This document shows positions 8,662 through 19,359 of a DNA stretch of 64,000 nucleotides, piece after piece. Each line of letters begins with the position of its first letter. The stretch's first letter is position 1. A program made the position numbers and the translations under genes. Source of the stretch: Halosaccharopolyspora lacisalsi (lineage in GTDB: Bacteria; Actinomycetota; Actinomycetes; Mycobacteriales; Pseudonocardiaceae); the NCBI RefSeq assembly GCF_014137975.1, contig NZ_JACGWZ010000007.1:186001-250000 (forward strand). The letters are read 5' to 3'. Below the pieces are notes generated by a model. The model ran no database searches and was not told the origin of the DNA. It saw only the letters and a program-made list of their open reading frames with translations.

Positions 8662-9252
8662 TCACTTCGCCCCGGAGGGTTCCTGGACGATCGTGCGCAC
8701 CTTGGGAAGCAGTCCGGCCCGCGTGATCTCCGTCAGGTAGACGGCCGCGACCCGGTGCTGACGGTCGAGCACGATCGTGGCGGGCACGGTGCTTCGGGGG
8801 AAGCCGTCCAACGCCAGCAGCGCACGCCCCGAAGGACTGTAGATCGACGGGTAGTTGACACCGTGATTGCGCACGAAGTCCGAGGCGGCACTGCGCTCAT
8901 CGCGCACGTTGATGCCGAGCACCCGAACTCGGTCGCCCAATCTGGACTGCACGGCCTTCAGGTCATCGATCTCGGAACGACACGGCCCGCACCACGAACC
9001 CCAGACATTGAGCACCACCGGCTGCCCGCGGAAGTCGGAGAGCCGGATCTTCTCACCGGGGTTCAACAGGGACTCCCCGTTCAGACCGGTGAGTCGACCG
9101 CGTTCGTCGGGTGGGTAGAACAGCCGTGTCTTGCCGCCGGGGGAAACGAACGAGTACTCCCCGTCGCCGGACCCCCCACCGGTTCCACAGCCGGCGACCA
9201 GCATCAACACCGCCACGCACGATGCCGCCAGCACACGCGCCACTCGTCTCAT
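8662..9252 (-). CDS. TlpA/ResA-like thioredoxin lipoprotein
   Basis: This 196-residue protein has an N-terminal signal and a lipobox ending at Cys22 (LMLVAGC), followed by a thioredoxin fold with WCGPC at residues 87-91 and a cis-proline region (RSTVPATIV). It should be anchored outside the membrane and reduce apocytochrome c disulfides using electrons from CcdA. The start codon overlaps the end of the phosphatase gene by 4 nt (ATGA), so it is coupled to the hemL transcript. Confidence 0.9.
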   Translation of the reverse strand: MRRVARVLAASCVAVLMLVAGCGTGGGSGDGEYSFVSPGGKTRLFYPPDERGRLTGLNGESLLNPGEKIRLSDFRGQPVVLNVWGSWCGPCRSEIDDLKAVQSRLGDRVRVLGINVRDERSAASDFVRNHGVNYPSIYSPSGRALLALDGFPRSTVPATIVLDRQHRVAAVYLTEITRAGLLPKVRTIVQEPSGAK

Positions 9253-9884
9253 GCCCCACCCACTCCAGGCGCGGTCTCACCCGCGGGTTCGTAGTAGGCC
9301 ACCCGTTCCAGCGCCTCGTCCCGAAACACCAGGCTCGTCAACGAGGCCAGCGAGCACTGCCGCTTACGCGGGTCGTGCCACATCGGCCTGCCACGCAGGA
9401 AGCGGCGCAGCGTCCAGATCGGCAGCTGGTGCGACACGCACACGGCGTCGTGCCCGCCCGCCTCGGCACGCGCCGCGTGGGCCGCTCCCAGCATCCGGTG
9501 CGCTATGTCCAGGTAAGGCTCGCCCCAGGAGGGCAGGAAGGGATTCCACAGCTTCGGCCAGTGCCGCGGATAACGCAGCGCCCCGTCGCCGACCGCGACC
9601 TTGTGCCCCTCGAAGCGGTTCTCCGCCTCGATCAGTCGTTCGTCGGTGGCCACCTCGACCTGATGAACCTCACCGATCGGTGCGGCCGTCTGCTGGGCGC
9701 GCTGCATCGGCGAGGCGGCCACGTAGGAGACGTCGCGCTTGGCGAGGAACTCGGCGACCAGCTTCGCCTGGCGTTGGCCCTCCTCCGACAGCCGGAATCC
9801 CGGGAGTCTGCCGTAAAGAATGCCTTCGGGATTGTGCACCTCACCGTGACGCAGGAAATGCACCACGGTCGTATCACCGCTCAC
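9249..9884 (-). CDS. Histidine phosphatase family protein
   Basis: The 211-residue protein has the branch-1 histidine phosphatase signature [10 protein letters not shown] at its N-terminus and the second catalytic histidine in [10 protein letters not shown]. These proteins act through a phosphohistidine intermediate on phosphosugars or phosphoesters; the substrate here is unknown. The GTG at 9884 lies inside the end of hemL (11 nt overlap), and the 3' end overlaps the thioredoxin start by 4 nt. The same order, hemL-phosphatase-thioredoxin-ccdA-resB-ccsB, is conserved in mycobacteria (Rv0524-Rv0529, from memory). Confidence 0.85.
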   Translation of the reverse strand: MSGDTTVVHFLRHGEVHNPEGILYGRLPGFRLSEEGQRQAKLVAEFLAKRDVSYVAASPMQRAQQTAAPIGEVHQVEVATDERLIEAENRFEGHKVAVGDGALRYPRHWPKLWNPFLPSWGEPYLDIAHRMLGAAHAARAEAGGHDAVCVSHQLPIWTLRRFLRGRPMWHDPRKRQCSLASLTSLVFRDEALERVAYYEPAGETAPGVGGA

Positions 9885-11259
9885 GCACGGCCTCCGGAGC
9901 GCTCGCGGCGGCAGCCGCTGCGGCGGCATGCGGCACGGCATCGGCGATCGTCTCGAACGCGGCATCGTCCATCGCCGCGTTCACGAACCAGCACTCGAAC
10001 GCGCTCGGCGGCGGATAAACACCGCGCCGCAGCAGCTCGTGGAAGAACGCCGGGAAGCGCCAGGTCTGCTGTGCCTGTGCCGAGGCGAAGTCGTGGACCG
10101 GCGACTCGCTGAAGAACACGCTGACGAGGTTGCCCGCGTACGAGACCTGGTGCGGCACGCCCTCGGCCGTCAGCGCGGAGCCGAGCAGCTCACCGAGCTG
10201 CCGCGAGTTGCGGTCCAGGGCAGCGTAGACGTCGGCGTCGGCCGCACGCAGATTCGCCAGCCCCGCGGCCACGGCGACCGGATTTCCGGCCAGCGTGCCC
10301 GCCTGGTACACCGACCCCGACGGCGCGAGCATGTCCATGACATCGGCACGTCCGCCGAAGGCGGCCGCGGGCAGACCACCGGACATGACCTTGCCGAAGG
10401 TGTACAGGTCACCGGCGACACCGTCGATGCCGTACCACCCCGCCGCGGAGACGCGGAACCCGGTCATGACCTCGTCCATCACCAGCAGAGCACCGGCCGA
10501 CCGCGTGATCTCACGCAACGCGGCGTTGAAACCGGGCTGCGGAGCGATCGCGCCCATGTTGCCCGCCGCCGCCTCGGTGATCACGCAGGCGATGTCGTCA
10601 CCGTGCTGGGCGAAAGCCTCTCGCACGGCCTCGACATCGTTGTAGGGCAGCACGATCGTGTCCTCGGCCTGCGCCTGCGTGACGCCCGGTGTGGCGGGCA
10701 GTCCCAGCGTGGCCACGCCGGAACCCGCTCCGGCCAGCAGCGAGTCCACGTGACCGTGGTAACAACCCGCGAACTTGACCACCTTCCCGCGGCCGGTGAA
10801 GGCGCGGGCCAGGCGCACGGAGCTCATCGTCGCCTCGGTACCGGAGTTGACCAACCGGACGTGTTCGACCGGCTCGACCCGATCGATGATCTCCTGCGCG
10901 AGGTCGATCTCGCCGACTCCCGGGGTCCCGAACGACAGTCCCTCGACCGCCGCCTCGCGGACCGCGCTCACCACGTCCGGATGGGCGTGCCCGTTGATCA
11001 TCGGCCCCCAGGAGGAGACCAGGTCCACATACCGATTGCCGTCGACGTCCGACAGGTACGGCCCCTCGCCGTGGACCATGAACCGCGGTGTACCGCCGAC
11101 CGAGTGAAACGCCCGCACCGGCGAGTTCACGCCGCCGGGAATCACCGCCTCCGCGCGGTCGAACAGCTGCCGCGACCGTGGCGCGGAGTCCGTGCTCGGG
11201 TTCGATGTCGAGTTCGCAGGAGTCTCGGCTGTCACGCTTCCAGTCTGCCAGTCTGCCAT
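9874..11259 (-). CDS. hemL: Glutamate-1-semialdehyde 2,1-aminomutase
   Basis: This PLP enzyme converts glutamate-1-semialdehyde to 5-aminolevulinate, the second step of C5-pathway heme synthesis after HemA. The 461-residue protein has the [12 protein letters not shown]-terminal motif, [10 protein letters not shown] near the cofactor aspartate, and the lysine in [11 protein letters not shown] that forms the Schiff base. An Ala-rich tail follows the catalytic domain. Start choice: the ATG at 11259, or a GTG at 11235 that removes eight residues; neither has a perfect ribosome-binding site. It follows four small membrane proteins and leads the cytochrome c assembly genes. Confidence 0.95.
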   Translation of the reverse strand: MADWQTGSVTAETPANSTSNPSTDSAPRSRQLFDRAEAVIPGGVNSPVRAFHSVGGTPRFMVHGEGPYLSDVDGNRYVDLVSSWGPMINGHAHPDVVSAVREAAVEGLSFGTPGVGEIDLAQEIIDRVEPVEHVRLVNSGTEATMSSVRLARAFTGRGKVVKFAGCYHGHVDSLLAGAGSGVATLGLPATPGVTQAQAEDTIVLPYNDVEAVREAFAQHGDDIACVITEAAAGNMGAIAPQPGFNAALREITRSAGALLVMDEVMTGFRVSAAGWYGIDGVAGDLYTFGKVMSGGLPAAAFGGRADVMDMLAPSGSVYQAGTLAGNPVAVAAGLANLRAADADVYAALDRNSRQLGELLGSALTAEGVPHQVSYAGNLVSVFFSESPVHDFASAQAQQTWRFPAFFHELLRRGVYPPPSAFECWFVNAAMDDAAFETIADAVPHAAAAAAAASAPEAVRER

Positions 11260-11269
11260 TCGCCCCAGC

Positions 11270-11650
11270 TCACGCCTCCCCGTCTCGGCGGGAGCACCCC
11301 CTCGGGGTCGGCAGGATTCGCCGTGCCGCGTCCATCAGCAGCAATCCGGCCACTGTCGCCGCGGCGAAGGAGAACGCGACCCAGCTCCCCGTCATCCGGG
11401 TGACCGTGCGCCCGTGCAGCTGGGACAGCTCGATCGGCACGACCGCCCGTCCCCACATCCGGAACGCCCCCACCACCAGTACCGCCACGACCATCAGTTC
11501 CATCACGACGAGCACGACCGCCCATAGCCGACGGGGGCCGGTACTTACTTCCGGACGAGCCTGGTCCGGTTCCGACTTCGCCGCGGGGCCGCTGTCGGCA
11601 TCGCTCACACGATCAGCCTCCCACGCCGTACCACGGTCAGTGGTGTTCAC
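11270..11650 (-). CDS. Small membrane protein, two transmembrane helices
   Basis: The 126-residue protein has a polar ~40-residue N-terminus, a hydrophobic helix ([22 protein letters not shown]), an external loop, and a second helix ([20 protein letters not shown]) ending in an Arg-rich tail. The GTG start at 11650 overlaps the preceding gene by 14 nt, and hemL begins 10 nt downstream, so it is embedded in the heme operon. The family is not recognised. Confidence 0.6.
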   Translation of the reverse strand: MNTTDRGTAWEADRVSDADSGPAAKSEPDQARPEVSTGPRRLWAVVLVVMELMVVAVLVVGAFRMWGRAVVPIELSQLHGRTVTRMTGSWVAFSFAAATVAGLLLMDAARRILPTPRGCSRRDGEA

Positions 11651-12086
11651 CGGCCAACCACCGCGAGCTCGACCCGCGCCAGCTGCACGCCCACCCCGCG
11701 ACCGCCAGCAGCAGCACGATGACGTGCTGAGCCGTTACCGAAGCCATGACCAGCACCAACGCCAGGTGCGCGATCGCCAACGCCGTCACGGCAAGCCGAG
11801 CCCACGACTTGCGCTGGAGCATCAACCAGGCCAACACGCCGTAACCGACGGCGAGCACCACGGCGATGCCCGTGTTCACCAGCAGCAGCGTCGTCGCGGC
11901 CGACCCCGCCTGCTCGGTGGGCAGGGACTGCCGCTCGACCAGCATCCGCCGCAACATCGCCTGCCCGCTCCAGGCCAGCGCGGCCCGGAGCAGCAGGAAC
12001 GCCCCCAACGCACACCAGATGCCGAGTGCGGCACGAAGCACACGCGGTGGGGGTCCGGCGTCGCTGTCGTCGTTCGAGGAATCCAT
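11637..12086 (-). CDS. Small membrane protein, paralogue of its upstream neighbours
   Basis: The 149-residue protein has four predicted transmembrane helices. Between helices 2 and 3 it carries KSWARLAVTALAIAH, matching RNWARI... in the two genes upstream. The ATG shares a base with the stop of the preceding gene (TGATG). A conserved RQSLPTEQAG segment lies in its first external loop. It belongs to a set of duplicated membrane proteins between hemB and hemL; the function is unknown. Confidence 0.65.
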   Translation of the reverse strand: MDSSNDDSDAGPPPRVLRAALGIWCALGAFLLLRAALAWSGQAMLRRMLVERQSLPTEQAGSAATTLLLVNTGIAVVLAVGYGVLAWLMLQRKSWARLAVTALAIAHLALVLVMASVTAQHVIVLLLAVAGWACSWRGSSSRWLAGEHH

Positions 12087-12841
12087 CACCGTCCCTGCCG
12101 GTGCCGGGTGGCCAGGAAGTACCAGTTCGAGGGTTTCAGGTAGACCAGCACCAGGAAGGCGGCCATGGTCAGCAGACCGAGGCCGGACTGCACGTACCCG
12201 AGGATCACGAGACCGCTCGGCAGCTCGGCCCCTTCCGGAAGCTGGGACATGCCCATGACACCTCCGGCGCCGCTGACCAGACCGCCTATCGCGGACAGGC
12301 ACCAGATGCCCGCGAACACGGTCAGCGTGATCCGCGCCCAATTGCGTCCGGCACGCATCTTGAACCCGAACAGGATCCAGAGCCCGGTCAGGATCGCGTA
12401 GCAAAAGGCGATGAAGATCCCCATACCCAGCACGATGGATCTGGCGACGTTCCGGGCCGTCTCGGCGTTCTGAGTGTTCAGATCACTGAACTCGGCGGAC
12501 ATCATGCCGTTCACGAGGTCCATCACGAGCACGAAGTTCACCACGGTCAGCACCGTGGCCACCACGGGCACCACGACAGCGATCCAGAAGGCCGCGTCGA
12601 CCGTGCTCGGCCGGGGCACCTCGGCCGTCTCCTGCGACGACACCGGGGGAGCCGCATACGGGTTGGCCTGCGGATAACCCGCCTGCTGGGGATGGCCGGG
12701 CTGCTGGGGGAAACCTCCCGACGGTGTGCCCTGCTGCGGGTGTCCCGGTTGCTGGGGTTGCTGTTGGTACCCCCCGGGTTGTTGGCCGTACTGCTGGCCC
12801 TGTTGTTGGCCCTGCTGCCAGGGATCCTGTGGCGACGTCAC
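12086..12841 (-). CDS. Membrane protein with Gln/Pro/Gly-rich N-terminus
   Basis: The 251-residue protein starts with about 70 residues of low-complexity QQPG/HPQQ sequence, probably cytoplasmic and disordered. Four membrane helices follow, with a conserved RNWARITLTVFAGIW motif between helices 2 and 3. It is a longer paralogue of the genes on either side. Such QPG-rich tails are common in actinobacterial membrane proteins of cell-envelope or ESX regions. It lies 112 nt after the hemB-coupled paralogue and overlaps the next gene by 1 nt. Confidence 0.7.
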   Translation of the reverse strand: MTSPQDPWQQGQQQGQQYGQQPGGYQQQPQQPGHPQQGTPSGGFPQQPGHPQQAGYPQANPYAAPPVSSQETAEVPRPSTVDAAFWIAVVVPVVATVLTVVNFVLVMDLVNGMMSAEFSDLNTQNAETARNVARSIVLGMGIFIAFCYAILTGLWILFGFKMRAGRNWARITLTVFAGIWCLSAIGGLVSGAGGVMGMSQLPEGAELPSGLVILGYVQSGLGLLTMAAFLVLVYLKPSNWYFLATRHRQGR

Positions 12842-12953
12842 ACGTCAAACAGTAGAAAACCGCCAGCACACGTGTCCACTCAACCTCGATCACCGTTACC
12901 GCACGGCTACATCGTCCGCACCGACAACCACCGACGGCAGCCTCGCGAGCCGC

Positions 12954-13514
12954 TCAAGTGACCACCGAGCGACCACCTCGCGCGACCGCCGCGGCGCGGA
13001 AGTACCGGTTCGAGGCAGGATGCCACAGCAACACCAGCACCGCCACGCTGATTCCGGCGACGACCACGCTGAGCAGGATGTTCACGACATCCACCCGTAC
13101 AGGCACGGCAGGTCCCAACGTGGCGATGCCCACCAGCGCGAGCGCCGTGCTCACCACGCTGAACGCGGTGACCACGGTGATCAGGATCCGTGCCCAGTTG
13201 CGTCCCCACAGCATCCGCCGCACCAGCATCAGTCCCACAGCACCGATCGACAACGCGAGCAGCAGGGAGAACAGGGTGGCGCTGTTGGCCGCGGCGTCCA
13301 CCTCGCTCTGCGTCAGTTCCGGAGCCATCCGCCGCAGCTGATCGACCAGCATCCGCCGATCGGTAAGCTGGATCACCGAGCGAACCAACCAGACCACGAG
13401 TCCGGCGATCCACGCCCACCGGGCCAGCAACACCTGCTGCGGTGGTTCCGGCCCGGCCGAGGGAGCCGGTCGGCCGAAAACGTCCATCCACCCCGGCCGC
13501 TGCGTCCCGGTCAC
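12954..13514 (-). CDS. Four-helix membrane protein coupled to hemB
   Basis: This 186-residue protein has four transmembrane helices and a [16 protein letters not shown] motif shared with the next two genes. The external loop between helices 1 and 2 contains [19 protein letters not shown]. Its GTG start overlaps the hemB stop by 4 nt (GTGA), so translation is coupled to heme synthesis. A membrane protein follows hemB in mycobacteria too (Rv0513/Rv0514, from memory). No function is known. Confidence 0.7.
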   Translation of the reverse strand: MTGTQRPGWMDVFGRPAPSAGPEPPQQVLLARWAWIAGLVVWLVRSVIQLTDRRMLVDQLRRMAPELTQSEVDAAANSATLFSLLLALSIGAVGLMLVRRMLWGRNWARILITVVTAFSVVSTALALVGIATLGPAVPVRVDVVNILLSVVVAGISVAVLVLLWHPASNRYFRAAAVARGGRSVVT

Positions 13515-14512
13515 GTCGACCCCTGCTCACTCGACGAAGTGCCGCTCAACCACTTGGCGGCTTCCACCGCCCAGTACGTCAGCACGATGTCGGCTCCCGC
13601 GCGCCGGATCGAGGTCAGCGACTCCAGTACCGTGCCGCGCCTGTCCAGCCAGCCGTTCCCGACGGCCGCCTCGATCATCGAGTACTCACCGGAGACCTGG
13701 TAGGCGGCCACCGGAACGCTCGAGGACTCCGCGACCCGACCGAGCACATCCAGGAAGGACATCGCCGGCTTGACCATCACCATGTCCGCGCCCTCGTCGA
13801 GGTCCAGAGCGGTCTCGCGCAGGGCCTCACGCCCGTTGGCCGGATCCTGCTGGTAGGTCTTGCGGTCCCCCTGCAGCTGGGAGTCCACCGCCTCGCGGAA
13901 CGGACCGTAGAACGCGGAACCGTACTTGGCCGAGTAGGCCATGATCGAGGTGTCGAGAAACCCGTTCGCGTCCAGCGACTCCCGGATCGCCTCGACCTGA
14001 CCGTCCATCATCCCGCTCGGGCCGAGCACGTGCGCCCCCGCCTCGGCCTGGGCCAACGCCATCTCGGCGTACCTCCGCAGGGTGCTGTCATTGTCCACGT
14101 TGCCCCGCGAGTCCAGCACCCCGCAGTGCCCGTGGTCGGTGAACTCGTCCAGGCAGGTGTCAGCCATGATCACCGTGTCGTCGCCGACCTCTGCGGCCAC
14201 GTCGCGCAGCGCGAGGTTGAGGATGCCGTTCGGATCGGTGGCACCCGAGCCCACGGCATCGTGCCGCTGTGGCACCCCGAAGAGCATGAGGCCACCCACA
14301 CCCGCCTCGACCGCTTCCACCGCGGCCTTGCGCAGGGAATCCCTGGTGTGCTGCACGACACCCGGCATCGACGAGATCCCGACGGGTTCGGTGATCCCCT
14401 CCCGCACGAAGACCGGTAGTACCAGATGCCTGGGTTCGACGGTGGTCTCCGAGACCAGGCGACGAACGGCGGCGTTACGGCGCAGCCGACGCGGGCGATG
14501 CGACGGATACAT
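13511..14512 (-). CDS. hemB: Porphobilinogen synthase (delta-aminolevulinate dehydratase)
   Basis: HemB condenses two 5-aminolevulinate molecules to porphobilinogen. The 333-residue protein has both Schiff-base lysine regions ([15 protein letters not shown] and [12 protein letters not shown]). The metal site reads [13 protein letters not shown], with Cys-Asp-Cys in place of the all-Cys zinc site, a form I recall from other actinobacteria. GAGG lies about 10 nt upstream of the ATG. The gene starts 88 nt after hemD and overlaps the next membrane-protein gene by 4 nt. Confidence 0.95.
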   Translation of the reverse strand: MYPSHRPRRLRRNAAVRRLVSETTVEPRHLVLPVFVREGITEPVGISSMPGVVQHTRDSLRKAAVEAVEAGVGGLMLFGVPQRHDAVGSGATDPNGILNLALRDVAAEVGDDTVIMADTCLDEFTDHGHCGVLDSRGNVDNDSTLRRYAEMALAQAEAGAHVLGPSGMMDGQVEAIRESLDANGFLDTSIMAYSAKYGSAFYGPFREAVDSQLQGDRKTYQQDPANGREALRETALDLDEGADMVMVKPAMSFLDVLGRVAESSSVPVAAYQVSGEYSMIEAAVGNGWLDRRGTVLESLTSIRRAGADIVLTYWAVEAAKWLSGTSSSEQGST

Positions 14513-14600
14513 ACAGCAAACACCTCACGACACGATTTTTCCCGTGGCCTCGTCCTCGGCGAGGAGGCGTCCGAGGCAGCCCTCGGACGCCTCTCTCCGG

Positions 14601-16133
14601 TCAGGAGCGACGCGCGCGCTTGGCCTTCTTCGGCGGTGGCAGTGCGCCCTCGGCCCGCAGCCGCGCGACGTGCTCGGCCAACGAATCCACCAGAGCGGGG
14701 ACCTGAGCCACCTCGGGTTGTACGTCGACCCGGAGGCCGAACTCCTTGGCGGTCTCGGCCGTGTTCGGTCCGATGCAGGACACGAGCGTGCGAGCGTGGG
14801 GCTTACCCGCGATCCCGACGAGGTTGCGCACCGTCGAGGACGAGGTGAAGCACACCGCGTCGAAGCCGCCACTCTTGATCATTTCACGGGTTTCCGCCGG
14901 CGGCGGTGCGGCCCGCACCGTGCGGTAGGCCGTCACGTCGTCGACTTCCCAACCACGCTCGGACAGCCCGGCGGACAACGTCTCGGTCGCGATGTCGGCG
15001 CGGGGAAGCAGGACCCGGGCCACCGGGTCAAGGACGTCGTCATGCGGCGGGAAGTCCTCCAGCAGGCCTGCGCTCGACTGGTCCCCGGAAGGCAGCAGCT
15101 CGGGTGTGATCCCGAACGAGCGCACCTTGTCCGCGGTCGACTCCCCCACGCACGCGATCTTGACGCCGGAGAACGCACGTGCGTCCAGACCGAACTCGTG
15201 GAACTTCTCCCACACCGCGCGCACGGCGTTGGTCGAGGTGAACACGACCCACTGGTAGCGACCGTCGACCAGGCCCTTGACCGCGCGCTCCATCTGCGCC
15301 GGGCTCCGCGGAGGCTCGACCGAGATGGTCGGCACCTCGTGCGAGACCGCGCCGTGCGACCAGAGCCGCTCGCTCATCGAGCCGGCCTGCTCCTTGGTGC
15401 GCGGCACCAGCACCTTCCAGCCGTAGAGGGAACGCGACTCCCACCACGACAACGGTCCCCGATTGCCCGCGGCGAGACCGATCGTCACCACGAGATCTCC
15501 TTGGAGCTCTCCGGCGTCGGCAGCCAGCGAAGCAAGCGTGGTGTCGATCGTGCGCTGGGACACCGAAGTTCCGGCAGTGGTCACGGCCGCCGGCGTCTGC
15601 GGAGCCACACCGTGCTCCACCAACGCCGAGGCAGCCTCCGCGAGGTGGCTCCCCGCCGCGTGCAGCACGATGGTGCCCGGAACGGCAGCCAGTGCCGCCC
15701 AGTCCACCTCGCCCCGCACGTCGACTTCGGTGTGCACCGCGCCCAGCGCCACCCCGGCGTATGCCGGAACGGCGGTACCGGGAGTGACGCCGGGCACCAC
15801 ATCGAAGGCCACATCGGTCTTGGACACGGCGTGCACTTCACGCACCACCGCGTCGGAGGTCAGCGGATCACCACCGACGAGCCGCACCACGGGCCGGCCC
15901 GTCCTGGCCTCACCGGCCAGGTTGGCAGCCACGTCCGAAGGATCACCCACGGCGGGACGTACCTCGGCGCCCTCGTCGGCCAGGCCGACCACATCGGCGG
16001 GAACATCCGGATCGGTCACCACGAGCGAAGCGTGTGTGAGCAAATGCCGGGCCCGGACGGTGAGCAGTCCCGCATCACCGGGACCGGAGCCCACGAAAGC
16101 AACCCGTCCGGGGGTCTTACGTGCTCGGGTCAT
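14601..16133 (-). CDS. hemD: Fused uroporphyrinogen-III methyltransferase / uroporphyrinogen-III synthase
   Basis: This 510-residue two-domain protein starts with a SUMT-like (CobA/CysG) domain: VAFVGSGPGDAGLLTVRA, then VRLVGGDPL. A HemD domain (YGWKVLVPRTKEQAG, then CFTSSSTVRNLVG) cyclises hydroxymethylbilane to uroporphyrinogen III. The fusion links heme with siroheme/cobalamin branches and is usual in actinobacteria. I place the start at 16133, where GGGGAG lies 7 nt upstream; an earlier ATG at 16148 would add five residues. The C-terminus is a short basic tail. It follows hemC after 18 nt. Confidence 0.92.
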   Translation of the reverse strand: MTRARKTPGRVAFVGSGPGDAGLLTVRARHLLTHASLVVTDPDVPADVVGLADEGAEVRPAVGDPSDVAANLAGEARTGRPVVRLVGGDPLTSDAVVREVHAVSKTDVAFDVVPGVTPGTAVPAYAGVALGAVHTEVDVRGEVDWAALAAVPGTIVLHAAGSHLAEAASALVEHGVAPQTPAAVTTAGTSVSQRTIDTTLASLAADAGELQGDLVVTIGLAAGNRGPLSWWESRSLYGWKVLVPRTKEQAGSMSERLWSHGAVSHEVPTISVEPPRSPAQMERAVKGLVDGRYQWVVFTSTNAVRAVWEKFHEFGLDARAFSGVKIACVGESTADKVRSFGITPELLPSGDQSSAGLLEDFPPHDDVLDPVARVLLPRADIATETLSAGLSERGWEVDDVTAYRTVRAAPPPAETREMIKSGGFDAVCFTSSSTVRNLVGIAGKPHARTLVSCIGPNTAETAKEFGLRVDVQPEVAQVPALVDSLAEHVARLRAEGALPPPKKAKRARRS

Positions 16134-16151
16134 CAGGGCACTCCCCATCAA

Positions 16152-17087
16152 TTACTGTCCAGGACCACTGAGCAGTGCGGCCCTGGCATCGAGCAGCTGG
16201 GCGGCCACATCACGGCCCAGCTGCTCGGCGGCGGTCGTCTCACCAGTAACGGAAGCGTGCAGCAACGCGTTGTCCTCGGTCGCCACCACCCCACGCATGG
16301 ACAGTCGCCGCGCCACGCGACCATCCTCGTCGGGGTCCTCCGTCACTCCGGCCAGCGCACCAACGGGTGCACTACAGCCGGCCTCGAGCGCGGCGAGCAT
16401 GGCGCGCTCGGCGGCCACCGCGTCGCGGCTGGCCGGATCGTCCATCACGGACTGCAGCAAATGCTCGGTATCCACATCATCGACGCGACATTCCACTGCC
16501 AACGCACCCTGAGCGGGTGCGGGCAGCATCTGCAGTGGATCGAGCGATTCCGTGATCACCTCGAGTCGGCCCACTCGGGCCAGACCGGCGCGGGCGAGCA
16601 CGACGGCGTCCAGCTCGCCGTCGGTCACCTTGCGCATTCGAGTGTCCACGTTGCCGCGGATGCCCCGCACGACCAGACCGGAGCCGAGGGCTTCGAGCTG
16701 GCTGGCGCGGCGCGGCGAACCGGTGCCCACAGCGGAGCCCGGCGGTAGTTCACCGAGCGTCAGACCATCCCGTGCCACCAGCGCGTCCCTCGGGTCTTCC
16801 CGCGAGGGAACGGCAGCCAGCGACAAGCGAGGATCCGGTGCCGTCGGCAGATCCTTGTAAGAGTGCACCGCGACATCGACCTCGCCGTTGGCGAGAGCTT
16901 CACGCAGTGCCGAGGTGAAAACACCGACGCCGATCTCGGTGATCGGCGCCATCGAGCGGTCGCCGGAGGTGGCGACCCGGACCAACTCGGTAGCGTAGCC
17001 GGCCCGCTCCAGCGCATCGGCCACTGTCGAACTCTGAGACATCGCCAGGGCACTGCCCCGGGTGCCGATGCGAAGTGTCTTGTTCAA
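16152..17087 (-). CDS. hemC: Hydroxymethylbilane synthase (porphobilinogen deaminase)
   Basis: HemC polymerises four porphobilinogens into hydroxymethylbilane. The 311-residue protein shows [14 protein letters not shown] at the N-terminus, HSYKDLP, and the dipyrromethane cofactor cysteine in [13 protein letters not shown]. The start is a TTG at 17087 overlapping the hemA stop by 4 nt (TTGA), so the rare start codon is set by translational coupling. The length is normal for the family. Confidence 0.94.
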   Translation of the reverse strand: MNKTLRIGTRGSALAMSQSSTVADALERAGYATELVRVATSGDRSMAPITEIGVGVFTSALREALANGEVDVAVHSYKDLPTAPDPRLSLAAVPSREDPRDALVARDGLTLGELPPGSAVGTGSPRRASQLEALGSGLVVRGIRGNVDTRMRKVTDGELDAVVLARAGLARVGRLEVITESLDPLQMLPAPAQGALAVECRVDDVDTEHLLQSVMDDPASRDAVAAERAMLAALEAGCSAPVGALAGVTEDPDEDGRVARRLSMRGVVATEDNALLHASVTGETTAAEQLGRDVAAQLLDARAALLSGPGQ

Positions 17088-18493
17088 CGGTTCTCACCGT
17101 CCTGTCCAGGTTGTTCACGCAGCAGAGCCGAGGCCTGTCCGGCCGAGACCGACATGCCGGTCTCCGGAGCGGACGACTGCGATTCGTCGACCCCCTGTGG
17201 GGTACCGATCACCGCGGCGGTCTGCGGATCAAGTTCGAAAAGCTCGCGAAGGGCATCGGCGTAGCCGGAGCCGCCCGGTACCGAGGCGAGTTGCTTGACC
17301 CGCACCGTCGGGGCGTGCAGCAACTTGTCCACGACGCGCCGAACGGTACGAGTGAGCTCGTCGCGTACCGCTTCATCCAGCTCGGGCAAGCGCGAGTCCA
17401 GCCGCAGCAATTCGCTGTCGACCACCTCGGCGGCACGTCGGCGCAGCGCAGTGACGGTCGGTGTCACCTCGGCGGAACGCTGGGCGGCCAGGTACGCCTT
17501 CACTTCCTCGGCCACGATCCCCGACGCCCGGTCGGACTCACTGCTTCCGTTGCTCTCGGCGAGCCGCTGTTGCAGTGATTCCAGATCCACGACCGTGGTC
17601 CCCGGCAACTCGGTGACCTCGGGGGCGGTGTCCCGGGGAAGCCCGAGGTCGCAGATGAGCAGCGGAGCAGTTCTGCCGGGCAACGCCTCGGAGACCACAT
17701 CGGCCGTGACCACGGCACCGACCGCACCGGTACACGTCACCACCAGGTCGGTCGCGGCCAGGGTGGAGGGCAGGTCGTCGAGGGCGACCGTCCGTGATGC
17801 CACGCCCTCTTCGCGAAGCGAGTCCGCCAGCCGTTGACCGTTGGCCGCGGTCCGGTTCGCGATCACCATCTCACCGATGCCGGCGCGTTTCAGCTGAGCA
17901 GCGGCCAGCGCCCCCATGGAACCGGCACCGACCAACAGCGCGCTGCGGCCTCGTAACTCACCGAGCACGGACTCGGCGTCGGCCAGGGCCTCCGAGACGA
18001 CGGAGGCGCCGGTGGAGTCGATGCCCGTCTCGGAGTGAACTCGTTTGCCGACACGCAGTGCCTGCTGAGCCAGTTCGTGCAGCGTCTTGCCCACGCTGCC
18101 CGCTTCGGTGGCAACGTTGTAAGCGTGTCGCAGCTGACCGAGGATCTGGGCTTCGCCCACCACCATCGAGTCCAACCCCGCGGCCACCGAGAACAGGTGT
18201 TCCACAGCCGCACCCGCGTAATACACGTACAGGTGCTCAGCCAGCTCCGAGATCTCGGTGCCGGCATGTCTGGCCAGTACGGAAGTCACGTCGTCAAAGC
18301 CGCCGTGAAACGTCTCGGCAACCACGTGGATCTCGACGCGATTGCAGGTGGAGACCAGCAGGGCCTCGCAGATGTGCTCGCTGTGCAGGAACTCGTCCAG
18401 GAGCTTGGGCACATCGTCGGCTCCGACCGACACCCGTTCCAGTGTCCGCACCGGTGCGCTGTTGTGCGACAGCCCGATGGTGAGCAGGTTCAC
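17084..18493 (-). CDS. hemA: Glutamyl-tRNA reductase
   Basis: HemA reduces glutamyl-tRNA to glutamate-1-semialdehyde with NADPH, the committed and usually rate-limiting step of C5 heme synthesis. The 469-residue protein has the catalytic cysteine at residue 50 in [10 protein letters not shown], the NADPH-binding [11 protein letters not shown] motif, and the C-terminal dimerisation helices. Its tail beyond the dimer domain is longer than usual and polar. The GTG start overlaps the rex stop by 4 nt. Regulation by Rex through the operator upstream of rex is likely. Confidence 0.95.
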   Translation of the reverse strand: MNLLTIGLSHNSAPVRTLERVSVGADDVPKLLDEFLHSEHICEALLVSTCNRVEIHVVAETFHGGFDDVTSVLARHAGTEISELAEHLYVYYAGAAVEHLFSVAAGLDSMVVGEAQILGQLRHAYNVATEAGSVGKTLHELAQQALRVGKRVHSETGIDSTGASVVSEALADAESVLGELRGRSALLVGAGSMGALAAAQLKRAGIGEMVIANRTAANGQRLADSLREEGVASRTVALDDLPSTLAATDLVVTCTGAVGAVVTADVVSEALPGRTAPLLICDLGLPRDTAPEVTELPGTTVVDLESLQQRLAESNGSSESDRASGIVAEEVKAYLAAQRSAEVTPTVTALRRRAAEVVDSELLRLDSRLPELDEAVRDELTRTVRRVVDKLLHAPTVRVKQLASVPGGSGYADALRELFELDPQTAAVIGTPQGVDESQSSAPETGMSVSAGQASALLREQPGQDGENR

Positions 18494-19359
18494 GGTCGAA
18501 CCACCATCCCGTCCACCGGGGCGGCCCCGGCGCTCATGTGTCGGCTCGCCGCCGGTGATCCGGCGACGTCACCACCCGTATCGTTTTCGGCCCCCCCAGA
18601 ATCGACGTCTTCCGTGGTCTCCGAACCACGGCGGGCCACGTGAAACGACAGGATCTGCATCTCCACGGCCAAGTCGACCTTGCGCACCTCGACCTCGTCA
18701 GGCACCTGCAGGACGACGGGCGCGAAGTTCAGGATGCACCTGACTCCCGCCTCGACCAAACGATCACAGACATCCTGCGCCCCCTTGGTCGGGGTGGCGA
18801 TCGCTCCGATCGTGACCTCGCGTTCGGCGCACACCTCCACGATGTCGTCGATATGGTCGACGGGTATCCCGCCGACCGGTACTCCCATCAGGTCCGGATC
18901 GAGGTCGAACAGCGCCGAGACCGGGAACCCGCGACCGGGAAAGCCCCCGTAGTTGGCCAGGGCGTGCCCCAGGTTGCCGATACCGACCACGGCCACGCTG
19001 TGCTTGCGCGTCAACCCGAGGGTGCGCTCGATCTGCCCGATCAGTACCGCCACCTCGTAGCCCACTCCGCGAGTGCCGTAAGAACCGATGTAAGACAGGT
19101 CCTTACGCAGCTTGGCGGAGTTCACTCCGGCAGCAGCGGCCAGCTCCTCACTGGAAACAGTGGTCATCTCCTGGTCGGCCAACCCGGAAAGTACCCGCAG
19201 ATACACGGCCAGACGCGCGACCGCGGCCTCCGGGATCTCTCGGGCACGAGCTCTCGCGGCGGGAACCTCGACGGTTTCCCGCGACTGCTGCTGCTCCGAG
19301 GAGGCATCGGCCGTGGCCCGCACGCTGTCGCTTCGCACGCCCTGCTCATGGGCCGTCAC
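18490..19359 (-). CDS. rex: Redox-sensing transcriptional repressor Rex
   Basis: Rex binds DNA when the NADH/NAD+ ratio is low and represses respiratory and heme genes; in Streptomyces it controls its own rex-hemACD operon. The 289-residue protein has an N-terminal winged helix ([23 protein letters not shown]) and a Rossmann domain with [12 protein letters not shown]. The first ~35 residues are a poorly conserved leader, and the last ~40 are a low-complexity tail absent from compact Rex proteins. GGGAG lies about 7 nt before the GTG. A near-perfect Rex site is about 210 nt upstream. Confidence 0.93.
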   Translation of the reverse strand: MTAHEQGVRSDSVRATADASSEQQQSRETVEVPAARARAREIPEAAVARLAVYLRVLSGLADQEMTTVSSEELAAAAGVNSAKLRKDLSYIGSYGTRGVGYEVAVLIGQIERTLGLTRKHSVAVVGIGNLGHALANYGGFPGRGFPVSALFDLDPDLMGVPVGGIPVDHIDDIVEVCAEREVTIGAIATPTKGAQDVCDRLVEAGVRCILNFAPVVLQVPDEVEVRKVDLAVEMQILSFHVARRGSETTEDVDSGGAENDTGGDVAGSPAASRHMSAGAAPVDGMVVRP

